In this document: positions 42,772 through 51,200 of the stretch, piece by piece
How the letters are laid out: each line of letters starts with the position of its first letter
Position numbering within the stretch: the stretch's first letter is position 1
Assembly: GCA_030615605.1 (NCBI GenBank)
Contig: JAUWYY010000003.1
Span: 124,001 to 188,000 of the forward strand
DNA: 64,000 nt
Direction: 5' to 3'
DNA from: a bacterium
GTDB lineage: Bacteria > Armatimonadota > Zipacnadia > Zipacnadales > Zipacnadaceae
The notes under the pieces: model-generated
What the model saw: only the letters and a program-made list of their open reading frames with translations
Databases searched by the model: none
Told to the model about the DNA's origin: nothing
Made by a program: the position numbers and the translations under genes

Positions 42772-45261
42772 CTATGCCACCACGATGTTTATCAGCTTAT
42801 TAGGAACGGGAATAATGCGCTTGATTTGCTTCCCCTCAATGTGTCTCTGGACGCTGTCAGCCTGCAACGCCAACTCCTGGATACGCTCCATATCAGTGCC
42901 GGCTGGCACCTCAATAGTTCCGCGTAGCTTGCCATTGACCTGCACGGCGATGGTAATCTGCTCGGCGGCAGCTACTTGCTCATCGGCCTGCGGCCACGGC
43001 TGCTGGTAGGTGGTAGCGGGCAGGCCCAGGCGCTGCCACAGTTCATCGGCAATATGCGGAGCCAGCGGCGACAGCAACAGCAGCAGATTCTGCAGGCCCT
43101 CGCTGAGCACCGTGCAGGAGGCGCGGTCGGCAGGCTCAATCTGCCGGGCGAAGGGCAGCAGCTCGTTGCTCAACTCCATCAACGCGCTTATGGTTGTATT
43201 AAGGCCCATCTCCTCTATGTCGGTGGTGACCGACTGAATAGTCTGGTGGACCTTGCGGCGCATGGCCCGCTGGTCCTCACCAAAGTCAGTCCCAATACTC
43301 TCCGCCCAGTCTGCATCAAACTTGTCAATATGCTCAGTAACCAGTCGCCAGGCGCGGTTCAGGAAGCGGTGGGCGCCCTCCACGCCCTGGTCGCTCCATT
43401 CGGCATCCTGATCCGGCGGGCCGACAAACAGGATGAAGAGGCGGCCAGTGTCCGCGCCGTGGCGGGCGTTGATCTCGTTGGGCGTGACCACGTTGCCCTT
43501 TGACTTGCTCATCTTCGCGCCGTCTTTGTAGATCATCCCCTGAGTAAACAGCTCCGAAAACGGCTCCGAGAAGCCGATGTGGCCCAGATCGTGTAAGACC
43601 TTGGTGATGAAGCGAGCGTACAGCAGGTGGCGGACGGCGTGCTCAATGCCACCGACGTACTTGTCCACCGGCAGCCAGTAGTCCACCGCCTCGCGACGGA
43701 AGGGGACGTCATCAGCATCGGGGCTGGTGTAGCGCAGGAAGTACCATGACGAGTCCACGAAGGTGGTCATCGTGTCAGTCTCGCGTTTGGCCGCCCCGCC
43801 ACACTGCGGGCAGGTGGTGTTGACGAAGGCAGGCACATCGGCCAGCGGGGATTCGCCGGTGGGCTTGAATTCGGCATCAGTGGGCAACAGCACCGGCAGG
43901 TCATCTTCGGGTACGGGCACCTCGCCGCAAGCCTCGCAGTAGATAATAGGAATAGGGCAGCCCCAGTAGCGCTGGCGGCTCAGCAGCCAGTCGCGCAACC
44001 GCCAGTTGATCGCCCGCTGCCCGACGCCCTGTTCCTCCAGGTAGTCAGCGATAGCCTCCTGGGCCTGGTCGCTGTCCATCCCGGAAAACTGGTCGCAGTT
44101 GACCTGGACACCGGGCTCCTCCCAGGCCCCAGTCATAGTGGTCGCGTCCAACTGCTCGCCGGGTGGCTGGATGACTACCCTCACGGGAATATCATACTTG
44201 CGGGCAAACTCCAGGTCGCGCTGATCGTGGGCGGGCACGGCCATAATCGCGCCGGTGCCGTACTCCAGCAACACGTAGTTGGTCACCCAGATCGGTATCT
44301 TCTCGCCGGTCAGCGGATGAGTGCAGTACGCGCCGCTGAAGATGCCGCGCTTCTCGACCTCTTCGGAGCTGCGTGCGATCTCGCCCTCGGCCAGGGCCTC
44401 GCGCACGAACGCTTGCACTGGCTCTTCGTAAGCAGTGCCCGCCACCAGCTCATTGACCAGCGGATGCTCGGGGGCCAGCGCCATAAAAGTAATCCCGTAG
44501 ATAGTGTCAATGCGCGTGGTGAAGACTTCGATTTCATCATCACGACCATCCAGCGGCAGCTTGAACTGCACACCTTCCGAGCGCCCGATCCAGTTCTCCT
44601 GCATCACCCGCACCCGCTCCGGCCAGTTCTCCAGCAGTTCTATGTCATCCAGCAGCTTCTGGGCATACTTGGTGATGGCGAAATACCACTGCCCGGCGAC
44701 CTGGCGGCGCTCGACCGGTGCGCTGCAGCGCTCGCACAGATCGCCTTCCAGCTCTTCGTTGGCCAGCACCGTCTGACACGAGGGGCACCAGTTGACCGGG
44801 GCCTCTCCACGGTAAGCGAGGCCGTTGTGATACAGTTGGAGGAATAGCCACTGCGTCCACTTGTAGTAGTCGGGCGCGGAGGCGTCAACCTCCCGGCTCC
44901 AGTCGTAGCTGACGCCCAGCGCATCGAACTGCTCTTTCATCCGTCTGATGCAGTCTTCCGTCCACTCGGCCGGGTGTATCCCGCGCTCGATGGCGGCATT
45001 CTCGGCGGGCAGGCCGAAAGCGTCCCAGCCCATCGGGTGCATGACATTGTAGCCGCGCATGTGCATATAGCGGGCGATGACATCGCCGATGACATAGTTG
45101 CGCACATGCCCCATGTGCAGCTCGCCGGAGGGATACGGGTACATATCCAGGTAGTAGAATTTTTCCTGGTCAGCGCTGTCGGTGCTCTGGAACAGCTCCT
45201 GCTCGCGCCATATTTGCTGCCATTTGGGTTCGATGCTGGGAAAGTCGTAACGCTCAGACAT
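42772..45261 (-). CDS. leuS: Leucyl-tRNA synthetase
   Basis: 829 residues. HIGH-type motif in YPSGELHMGHVRNY, KMSKS in GAKMSKSKGNVV, the CP1 editing domain with the TTRIDTIYGITFMALAPEHP block, a zinc-type CxxC pair (CPSC, CERC) and the C-terminal VQVNGKLRGTIEVP. Charges tRNA-Leu. The ATG at 45261 follows AAGGAGTATATGT. Confidence 0.97.
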   Translation of the reverse strand: MSERYDFPSIEPKWQQIWREQELFQSTDSADQEKFYYLDMYPYPSGELHMGHVRNYVIGDVIARYMHMRGYNVMHPMGWDAFGLPAENAAIERGIHPAEWTEDCIRRMKEQFDALGVSYDWSREVDASAPDYYKWTQWLFLQLYHNGLAYRGEAPVNWCPSCQTVLANEELEGDLCERCSAPVERRQVAGQWYFAITKYAQKLLDDIELLENWPERVRVMQENWIGRSEGVQFKLPLDGRDDEIEVFTTRIDTIYGITFMALAPEHPLVNELVAGTAYEEPVQAFVREALAEGEIARSSEEVEKRGIFSGAYCTHPLTGEKIPIWVTNYVLLEYGTGAIMAVPAHDQRDLEFARKYDIPVRVVIQPPGEQLDATTMTGAWEEPGVQVNCDQFSGMDSDQAQEAIADYLEEQGVGQRAINWRLRDWLLSRQRYWGCPIPIIYCEACGEVPVPEDDLPVLLPTDAEFKPTGESPLADVPAFVNTTCPQCGGAAKRETDTMTTFVDSSWYFLRYTSPDADDVPFRREAVDYWLPVDKYVGGIEHAVRHLLYARFITKVLHDLGHIGFSEPFSELFTQGMIYKDGAKMSKSKGNVVTPNEINARHGADTGRLFILFVGPPDQDAEWSDQGVEGAHRFLNRAWRLVTEHIDKFDADWAESIGTDFGEDQRAMRRKVHQTIQSVTTDIEEMGLNTTISALMELSNELLPFARQIEPADRASCTVLSEGLQNLLLLLSPLAPHIADELWQRLGLPATTYQQPWPQADEQVAAAEQITIAVQVNGKLRGTIEVPAGTDMERIQELALQADSVQRHIEGKQIKRIIPVPNKLINIVVA

Positions 45262-45306
45262 ACATATACTCCTTAGATTCAATTGCCGAGACGCAGGTCA
45301 GGCTAC

Positions 45307-46473
45307 TCAAGGCAAGTTAAGTGTTACGCGGTGCCAGTCGCGAACGTCCGGGAAGGAATGTACGAAAAGTGAAACCGAACTGCAGTCGTCGGCCCACTCG
45401 ATGGTCTGAGTAACGCCACCGCTACGGGCGGATGGTTCAAGAGCCACCATGTCTTCTTCGTACAGCCTGGTTGTCCCATCAATCAGATTGACTGCAGCCA
45501 TGCGCTTCGGCTCGGGGCAACCGTCTGGCCACTGTCCCCCGGGCAGAAGCCAAAGCAGAGCCCGCTGTCCGTCTGGGGACAACTCAGAATACATAATCTC
45601 GGGCTCTTCCCAGAACACCCGCAGGCCAGTGCCATTGGGCCGGATCCCCAACAACGGCCCTGATACGCCGGAGTGGCCGCCCGTGCAATGCTTGAGTGAA
45701 AAAACAATGAGCTTGCCTCCGTCTGCCCAGTGGGCCTGGGGTATGTGGTCTTCCAGTTGCTCGTCTTGCCATACAATCTCTGGTTGTTCCGCTCCTGGCC
45801 AAGTCAAGAACAGGGCGGGGCGAGATATCTTGTCCTTCGAGCCATGCCTGGGCTGCCTAACGCAGGCAACAGCCAGCAGTCTACTGTTGTCTGGAGCCCA
45901 TTGAAGGCCTGCGATAGTGCGGTTCTTCGGCGCCGGCAGATCAAAGACTTCGTATGTTTCCCATGTCTCGTCGAAAACCGGCGCCATGGCTGTATCCTTG
46001 GGAAAGCATCTCAGCCGGTACTCGCCTTCGGTTTTCTGCACGAAAGCCAGGTAGCGCGAGTTAGGCGACCACGCTTTGCTGCCCCAACAAGAGGCACCCT
46101 CGCGGGCGATGCGCCGTGCAACTCCTTCTTGCGCTCGCACGTGACAAAGCCTCACTTGGCCGTCAACCTCCTCATAAAAGGCCAGGTCATGCCCATTTGG
46201 TGACCACGACATGCCGTCTACGCAAGCCAGGCCGTCGAGCGGAATGTGCTCGAAGTACCCCCGAAAGTCTTGCCACTCCTGCTCCCGGTGCCACAGGTAG
46301 AGGTCACCCTTGTCCCTCTCACGTATGCCTGTCACCACTACCGCTGACCACTCCGCGCCGAGTACCACCCACAGGTGTCCTTTCTCTGGCAGGACGGGCA
46401 CCTGGTTCTGCGCGGCTGCGCCTACGGCGCCGATTACCATCAATCCTAAGCCGACTAAGCTCGTGAATCGCAT
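45307..46473 (-). CDS. Secreted TolB/PD40-like beta-propeller protein
   Basis: 388 residues. Signal peptide about 1-21 (VGLGLMVIGAVGAAAQ). Repeats of the type SWSPNGHDLAFYEE, AWSPNSRYLAFVQK, QWAPDNSRLLAVAC, HWADGGKLIVFS, ELSPDGQRALLW and EWADDCSSVSLF are PD40/TolB-like blades. Such proteins sense or scaffold outside the membrane; role unknown here. It lies 152 bp after the ECF-operon membrane protein on the same strand. Confidence 0.7.
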   Translation of the reverse strand: MRFTSLVGLGLMVIGAVGAAAQNQVPVLPEKGHLWVVLGAEWSAVVVTGIRERDKGDLYLWHREQEWQDFRGYFEHIPLDGLACVDGMSWSPNGHDLAFYEEVDGQVRLCHVRAQEGVARRIAREGASCWGSKAWSPNSRYLAFVQKTEGEYRLRCFPKDTAMAPVFDETWETYEVFDLPAPKNRTIAGLQWAPDNSRLLAVACVRQPRHGSKDKISRPALFLTWPGAEQPEIVWQDEQLEDHIPQAHWADGGKLIVFSLKHCTGGHSGVSGPLLGIRPNGTGLRVFWEEPEIMYSELSPDGQRALLWLLPGGQWPDGCPEPKRMAAVNLIDGTTRLYEEDMVALEPSARSGGVTQTIEWADDCSSVSLFVHSFPDVRDWHRVTLNLP

Positions 46474-46625
46474 CGCCTACCACCTTCGTTGCCCATTTCT
46501 AACCCGGTGTGCATAGAGAGTTTATCACACTTGGTGGAAAGTTTGAAGGGGTGAGGCCAGGTGAGCACAGGCGCTGGTCGTTCTGACCAGGCAGCCCTGG
46601 GGCGTGATTGGAGACGACAGACAGC

Positions 46626-48065
46626 CTAGCGCGAACACTCCCAGACGATGTCGGCCTCGTCGCGATGCAGGTTCTGGGGCGGCTCCTTCGGCGCGATCCC
46701 ACCGTCATCTTCCAGGTCCTGGCCGATGCTGTATAGCTTGAAGCCTTCCTCCTGGCGCTGATAGACGAAATCTGCGCCGCTGAAGGGATCCTCGGGCAGT
46801 TGCCAGTCCAGCGTCTCCTGCAACTGCGCCAGGCTTTGCGGATAGGCGCCTCGCTCGTACTTGTACGCCTTCAGCGCCAGTACCACGCGGCAGAGGCCAA
46901 TACTCGCGACGGCGTGGTCGCGCTTTTGCATAGCACCGGAGAATAGCGGGGACAGCTTGCGGGTCAGCACGAGATACCGGGGGATCTCATCGCGAGAAGC
47001 TTTCAGCCTCTTCCATTCGGAGGCTGCTTCGACATAAGGTTCAGCAGTCAAGCGGACCACCTTTCCGTACCCCTGTATCAGAGCCAATTCATCCAGCTTC
47101 CAAAGTGGCCGACCAAGCCAACTCGAATACAGCTGGACGATGAGGTATGACCTATCAGCGCGCGCACTGAGGTCGAGGTGGTCCCTGACCAACTCACTGC
47201 GCCGGTATTCGCCGCGGCGAAGCTGTTCCATAGTCTCAATGCCGTAAGCCTGCTCGCCCGCCATTGCTACCGTGGAGCTCTTGTACAAGTTGATTCGGGA
47301 CAGATAGTCTGCGAAATCATTAGCTACGCCCGGCTCCAGTTGCTGCTCAGAGATGATCCGCTCTACCGCGTCAAGAGTTATCGCCTGCATGGCAGTGGCA
47401 ACAAGTTGGCCAATGAGCGTCGGCTCAGAGGCAGCGTGCTCGGACATGCGCAGCGAGACACGACACCAATCCAGGGCTTCCTTGACGCGGCCCTCGTCAG
47501 CCAGGAGCAGAGCCCTGGTAGTGATAATGTACGTTGCTGCTCTGAACATTCCCATATGGGGGAAAAGCGCAGCAGCTCCCTGTTCCCATTTCACCGGGAA
47601 AACTGAATACGGCCTCTGAGAGCCACGGCGCAGGGTGTTCAAGGCTTGCTGTACTTGCGGGCGAGCCAGAAGCTTGCGGACCTGGCTTTCCAGTTCACGC
47701 GTTGGCTCCTTGAGATAAGCGGAAAAGACATTTCGGTCATCTTGGGACAGTCCGCCCATTGCCCCCTCACCAAATATAGATTCGGTGGGGGGGAATTGGA
47801 CTTTGAAGACTTCCTGATACAGGACCGCCGCGTTTTGGCTGTCAGGCACCGGCTTGGGTGCGGCTTCGGCTGGTGTCAACGGCATGCCCTGCGCTTTGAG
47901 CTCGGCCAGCTTGGCCTCTAGCTCCCGCCCCCATTTGATGTTGAAATATGTCCAGGGAATGGCGACGAGCACAAACAGAACCAGCAGCCCGAAGCCTACT
48001 CGCGGAGCAACCCGCACACACCAGCGGCCTATCCGTCTGATTGTCGGAAAGCGCTGTTGATTCAT
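46626..48065 (-). CDS. Membrane-anchored protein of unknown function in the ECF sigma operon
   Basis: 479 residues. One N-terminal transmembrane helix (about 24-45) and a mostly helical body. The C-terminus LDWQLPEDPFSGADFVYQRQEEGFKLYSIGQDLEDDGG resembles the end of proteins found in planctomycete-like genomes where pseudopilin-like tails carry DPFSG and YSIGxDxxDDGG. Start at the second ATG (48065), 7 bases after AAGGAGG. Begins 12 bp after the short TM protein gene. Function unknown. Confidence 0.65.
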   Translation of the reverse strand: MNQQRFPTIRRIGRWCVRVAPRVGFGLLVLFVLVAIPWTYFNIKWGRELEAKLAELKAQGMPLTPAEAAPKPVPDSQNAAVLYQEVFKVQFPPTESIFGEGAMGGLSQDDRNVFSAYLKEPTRELESQVRKLLARPQVQQALNTLRRGSQRPYSVFPVKWEQGAAALFPHMGMFRAATYIITTRALLLADEGRVKEALDWCRVSLRMSEHAASEPTLIGQLVATAMQAITLDAVERIISEQQLEPGVANDFADYLSRINLYKSSTVAMAGEQAYGIETMEQLRRGEYRRSELVRDHLDLSARADRSYLIVQLYSSWLGRPLWKLDELALIQGYGKVVRLTAEPYVEAASEWKRLKASRDEIPRYLVLTRKLSPLFSGAMQKRDHAVASIGLCRVVLALKAYKYERGAYPQSLAQLQETLDWQLPEDPFSGADFVYQRQEEGFKLYSIGQDLEDDGGIAPKEPPQNLHRDEADIVWECSR

Positions 48066-48077
48066 TGTCATTCCTCC

Positions 48078-48404
48078 TTATGAATTACCGTTCTCGCCCA
48101 GCAGTTCGTACATCAGGTGCTCTCGCTGCTCCAATCCATCGGCGTAGGCGACGCCGGAGGTTGGCTGGGGATAGCCGGGATGGCCAGTGATCCGGGCGAG
48201 GCGCTCCTGGTGAATCTGCCCGAAAATCAGATTGATGACAAGCAGCAGCGCCGCCGCCGCAGCGAACGCCCAGCGCAGTGTACGGCCCCGGCACTGCCGC
48301 CGGGCTGCCTTCGCCGCCCGCTGCATCAGGCGTCGCCTCACTTGCCGGTCAGGCGTGCCCAGGGGTATCGCGCGCAATTGCTCTTCAAACCGTTCAGTTT
48401 CCAT
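48078..48404 (-). CDS. Single-TM protein, candidate anti-sigma factor
   Basis: 108 residues: basic N-terminal cytoplasmic segment (QLRAIPLGTPDRQVRRRLMQRAAKAARRQ), one transmembrane helix at about 45-62, and a short outside part. It has no zinc anti-sigma HxxxCxxC motif. It overlaps the sigma factor gene by 11 bases, which is why an anti-sigma role is the likeliest guess. RBS GGAGAGAG. Confidence 0.6.
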   Translation of the reverse strand: METERFEEQLRAIPLGTPDRQVRRRLMQRAAKAARRQCRGRTLRWAFAAAAALLLVINLIFGQIHQERLARITGHPGYPQPTSGVAYADGLEQREHLMYELLGENGNS

Positions 48405-48936
48405 CGTAGCTCTCTCCTAATATGGTGCGCAGCTTCTCCAGTCCGTAGCGATACCGACTGGCGGCGGTGTTCGGCGAAATATCCAGAATCCGTCCAATCT
48501 CAGCGAAGGTTAGCTCGTGCCAGATCTTCAGCACAATCATCTCGGCTTGCTCGGCGGGCAATTCTGCGAGTGCTTCGCGGACGACAATGCTGTCCAGCGC
48601 TTCGGCAACCGGTTCGTCCGCGACAGTGGCGATGGCCAGGTCAGGCGAATTGTGGTTGTGCTTGCAGTGCGCCTGGGCCGCGTGGTTGCGAGCGACCTGG
48701 AGCAGATAAGCGCGGAGGTCGCGGATTTGGGCCACGCCGCGCCCTCGTTGGACCAGCGCCATAAAGACATCCACAAGCAGCTCCTCCGCGCGATGGTCAT
48801 CTTCTAACCGGGCCAACAGCAGGTGATAGACAACGCCGCTATAAGCGTCGTAGATAGCGGCCAGCGCCTGCATATCGCCACGGGCGAGTCGTTCCAGCAG
48901 TTGCCGATCATCCACTTTGGTTGACTGATTTATCAT
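48394..48936 (-). CDS. ECF-type RNA polymerase sigma factor
   Basis: 180 residues. Region 2 (LARGDMQALAAIYDAYSGVVYHLLLARLEDDHRAEELLVDVFMALVQ, then LRAYLLQVARNHA) and region 4 (ALAELPAEQAEMIVLKIWHELTFAEIGRILDISPNTAASRYRYGLEKLRTIL) are both clear, with no sigma 3 between. Controls its own operon of two membrane proteins and perhaps the propeller protein. No matching ECF promoter motif was identified upstream. Confidence 0.92.
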   Translation of the reverse strand: MINQSTKVDDRQLLERLARGDMQALAAIYDAYSGVVYHLLLARLEDDHRAEELLVDVFMALVQRGRGVAQIRDLRAYLLQVARNHAAQAHCKHNHNSPDLAIATVADEPVAEALDSIVVREALAELPAEQAEMIVLKIWHELTFAEIGRILDISPNTAASRYRYGLEKLRTILGESYDGN

Positions 48937-49279
48937 GCCGCCCAGCGTCCCAGTCGGGTGTCTTCACTATATTAGTGTGTTTGAGGGTCCCGGATTTGTC
49001 TAATGGTAACTTGAAAGTTGGCGAGTAACATACCTCCTGAGCAGGGAGGAATACCTGGCCCATACCGGGAATGGGTGATTGCATGAGGGGCACAGGGTCG
49101 GAGCCTGACAGACTACCAGCCCAGCCCGGGAGGGTCTTTTAGTTTGCACAAAGGTCCTGGTGAGGTGCATCGAGAAGTTATAGCGGTAGGCAGAACAGGG
49201 TAGGAAGGGATTTTGGCAACAATGGGCGAATAAGCCCAGTATAGCGACCAACACAATGTGAAGGAAGGAGCTAGTGAAG
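48937..49279. other. 343-bp divergent intergenic region
   Basis: Between the sigma factor start (minus) and the gyrase-CTD-like gene (plus). A TATAGT hexamer near 48969-48974 on the minus strand lacks a good -35 box. A TGGGC/GCCCA inverted repeat with 6-base gap lies at 49223-49238. Short overlapping frames look non-coding. No gene seen. Confidence 0.5.
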
Positions 49280-49585
49280 ATGGCTGACGCAATTCTGATT
49301 GTCACAAAGAACGGTTACGGAAAGTTAGTGTGCCCGACTCAGTTTAGCCAGCAGAAGCGGGGAGGGAAGGGTGTTATTGGCTACAAAGTGACCTGTGACA
49401 GCGGCGCTGTTGCCGCCACCGAGCATGTGGTCACCGGCGCAGGGGAGAGGGTGCTCATTACTACTGCCCAGGGCCAGGCTATTCTGACACCGGTAGATGA
49501 CATCTCAGAACGCAGCCGGACGGCCGGCGGCGTTAAGGTCATTGACGTGGCGGAGGGTGACGAGGTAGTTTCGGTCATCATCTAG
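49280..49585 (+). CDS. Stand-alone DNA gyrase A C-terminal-domain-like protein
   Basis: 101 residues. The pattern ILIVTKNGYGKLV, then QKRGGKGVIGYKV, then ERVLITTAQGQAILTPVDDISERSRTAGGVKVIDVAEGDEVVSV is that of two consecutive GyrA/ParC C-terminal beta-pinwheel blades. No gyrase N-terminal part precedes it, and it has its own AAGGAAGGAG site nine bases before the ATG at 49280. It is either an independent small DNA-wrapping protein or a retained fragment of gyrA. A strong hairpin follows. Confidence 0.7.
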   Translation: MADAILIVTKNGYGKLVCPTQFSQQKRGGKGVIGYKVTCDSGAVAATEHVVTGAGERVLITTAQGQAILTPVDDISERSRTAGGVKVIDVAEGDEVVSVII

Positions 49586-49678
49586 CTGCCGCTAAGTCGA
49601 AAATCACTCCCGCAGGTGTGTGCTGGAATCCCCCGTGCGGCCGCCTCGTCGCCGGGGGAGGGCCTCATACCATTATGG

Positions 49679-49710
49679 CAAGTCGCAGCCGCAAAAGCGG
49701 CTGCGATTTG
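49679..49710 (+). terminator. Strong hairpin after the gyrase-CTD-like gene
   Basis: A 14-bp stem (10 bp perfect, TCGCAGCCGC/GCGGCTGCGA, extended by four pairs including a G-U) around AAAA. It has only TTTG after it, so it may act as a rho-independent terminator with a weak tail. It separates this gene from the promoter of the next. Confidence 0.6.
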
Positions 49711-49748
49711 CTGCCTCGGGAGCAAATCAGCCACCGGCGGTGTGTATC

Positions 49749-49777
49749 TTGCAATACCGCTGCAAATGGGCTATAGT
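49749..49777 (+). promoter_or_regulatory. Sigma70-type promoter of the homocitrate-synthase-like gene
   Basis: TTGCAA (49749-49754), 17-base spacer, TATAGT (49772-49777). Transcript would start about 49784, leaving a leader of about 150 bases. Confidence 0.75.
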
Positions 49778-49784
49778 ATCTGCG

Positions 49785-49932
49785 TGGATTAGGTGTTGGT
49801 AGCCGGCTTACGCCGCCAGGTGCCGGGTGGTTGTGCCCGGCAGTGCTACGGCGTCCGTTAGTTTTGGGCAATCAACACACCCAGCCAACACATACACATG
49901 CACACAACCGCTGTGTTTAGGAGAGGAGTACC
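49785..49932 (+). promoter_or_regulatory. Structured 5' leader before the homocitrate-synthase-like gene
   Basis: Within the leader, ACGCCG (49810-49815) can pair with CGGCGT (49849-49854), enclosing a 7-bp hairpin TGCCGGG/CCCGGCA (49821-49842) with an 8-base loop. Nothing after it resembles a terminator U-run. The GGGTGG in the loop recalls a T-box antiterminator, but the rest of the T-box bulge is absent. A regulatory RNA of unknown type is plausible for an amino-acid or acyl pathway gene. Confidence 0.45.
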
Positions 49933-51180
49933 GTGCCGAAGATATACTTTGTTGATGTAACCAATCGCGACGGCGCGCAGACGGCGCGCATAACTATAGC
50001 CAAACTCCAGAAAACAGTGATCAACTGGTTGCTGGATGAGATGGGTGTATACCAGTCGGAGATGGGCTTTCCGCTTAGTCCCCATGAATGGGACTATATC
50101 AATGCCAACGTCGCCCTGACTAAAGATACCCACGAAAACGGCCCGTTGATCAAGCGGCTGCAGCTCAGCGGCTGGTCGCGGGCGCTAGCCGATGACGTGC
50201 ATCAGGCTCAGGCCCACACCGATCTGAAGCACTTTAACCTGTCCATCTCCACCTCCGAGCAGATGCTGGAGTGGAAGTTTCGGCATAAGTTCACCCGAGA
50301 AGATATCATTAAGATGATGGTGGACTCGGTAGTGGCGGCCAAAGAGGGCGGCGCAGCCAGCATCGGGGTCAACGCCGAAGACGCCTCGCGGACCGATACA
50401 GACTTTCTCATCGAGTTTGCCCAGGCGGGCATGGAGGCGGGAGCCGTCCGGTTCCGTTACTGCGACACGCTGGGATATGATGATCCGGTGCGCATCGCTG
50501 AGCGAGTGGGGCTGTTGGCCAAGGAAACCGGTATGGCCATGGAGATGCACTGCCACAATGACCTGGGGCTGGCGGTAGCCAATTCCGTCAGCGGCGCGCT
50601 GGCCGCCTGCGAGGCGGGAGTGGATGCTTATGTCAATACCACCGTAAACGGCATTGGTGAACGTACCGGCAACGCTGACTTGTTGTCGTGCATCCTGGCC
50701 TTGAAATACTCAGCCAAGTGGGGTCAGAACTCCTTCTTGGACGAGAATCTCGACTTGACCAAATCCTGGCAGTTGGCCAAGTACGTCAGCCAAGCGGTCG
50801 GCGTACCACTGCCGATAAATCAAGTCGGAGTCGGCGCAAACACCTTCGCTCACGAATCGGGCATTCATGCCGACGGTGCCCTCAAGGATCGGCACAACTA
50901 CGAGCTGTATGACTTCGAAGAACTGGGCCGGGGTGAGCACGAGGAGGTGCCCACCGGACGGGTGATAACTACGGGTGTCCAGGGCGGGACTGCCGGGCTG
51001 GAATACGTCTACGGCAGCCACCTGGACCTGGCCTTCCGCGATAAGGAGCACAGCCAGGAGATCCTGCGCCTGGTTCAGTACGCCAATCTGCATACTCAAG
51101 CGCCGCTGACCGACGAGGAATTATGGCTGATATACTACTATCCGGAGCAGGTACGCCAGATCATCAGGGCGACGCCGTGA
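49933..51180 (+). CDS. Homocitrate/isopropylmalate/(Re)-citrate synthase-family enzyme
   Basis: 415 residues. DRE-TIM acyltransferase: FVDVTNRDGAQTARI with the metal/catalytic RD near residue 13, FNLSISTSEQM, GVNAEDASRTD near 155, RYCDTLGYDDP and the HxH metal pair in MEMHCHNDLGLAVANS near 205. The C-terminal part has NTFAHESGIHADGALKD. The TNRDGAQTAR opening and LSISTSEQM are those of a branch annotated homocitrate or Re-citrate synthase; which substrate (2-oxoglutarate, oxaloacetate, oxoisovalerate) is used is unknown. No leu or nif genes nearby. Confidence 0.8.
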   Translation: MPKIYFVDVTNRDGAQTARITIAKLQKTVINWLLDEMGVYQSEMGFPLSPHEWDYINANVALTKDTHENGPLIKRLQLSGWSRALADDVHQAQAHTDLKHFNLSISTSEQMLEWKFRHKFTREDIIKMMVDSVVAAKEGGAASIGVNAEDASRTDTDFLIEFAQAGMEAGAVRFRYCDTLGYDDPVRIAERVGLLAKETGMAMEMHCHNDLGLAVANSVSGALAACEAGVDAYVNTTVNGIGERTGNADLLSCILALKYSAKWGQNSFLDENLDLTKSWQLAKYVSQAVGVPLPINQVGVGANTFAHESGIHADGALKDRHNYELYDFEELGRGEHEEVPTGRVITTGVQGGTAGLEYVYGSHLDLAFRDKEHSQEILRLVQYANLHTQAPLTDEELWLIYYYPEQVRQIIRATP

Positions 51181-51200
51181 GCCTCAGGAGTTAACTGCCT

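Noticed and set aside
49821-49842. T-box antiterminator in the leader at 49.8 kb
   Set aside because: GGGTGG is present but the rest of the conserved bulge, the specifier loop and a terminator are missing.
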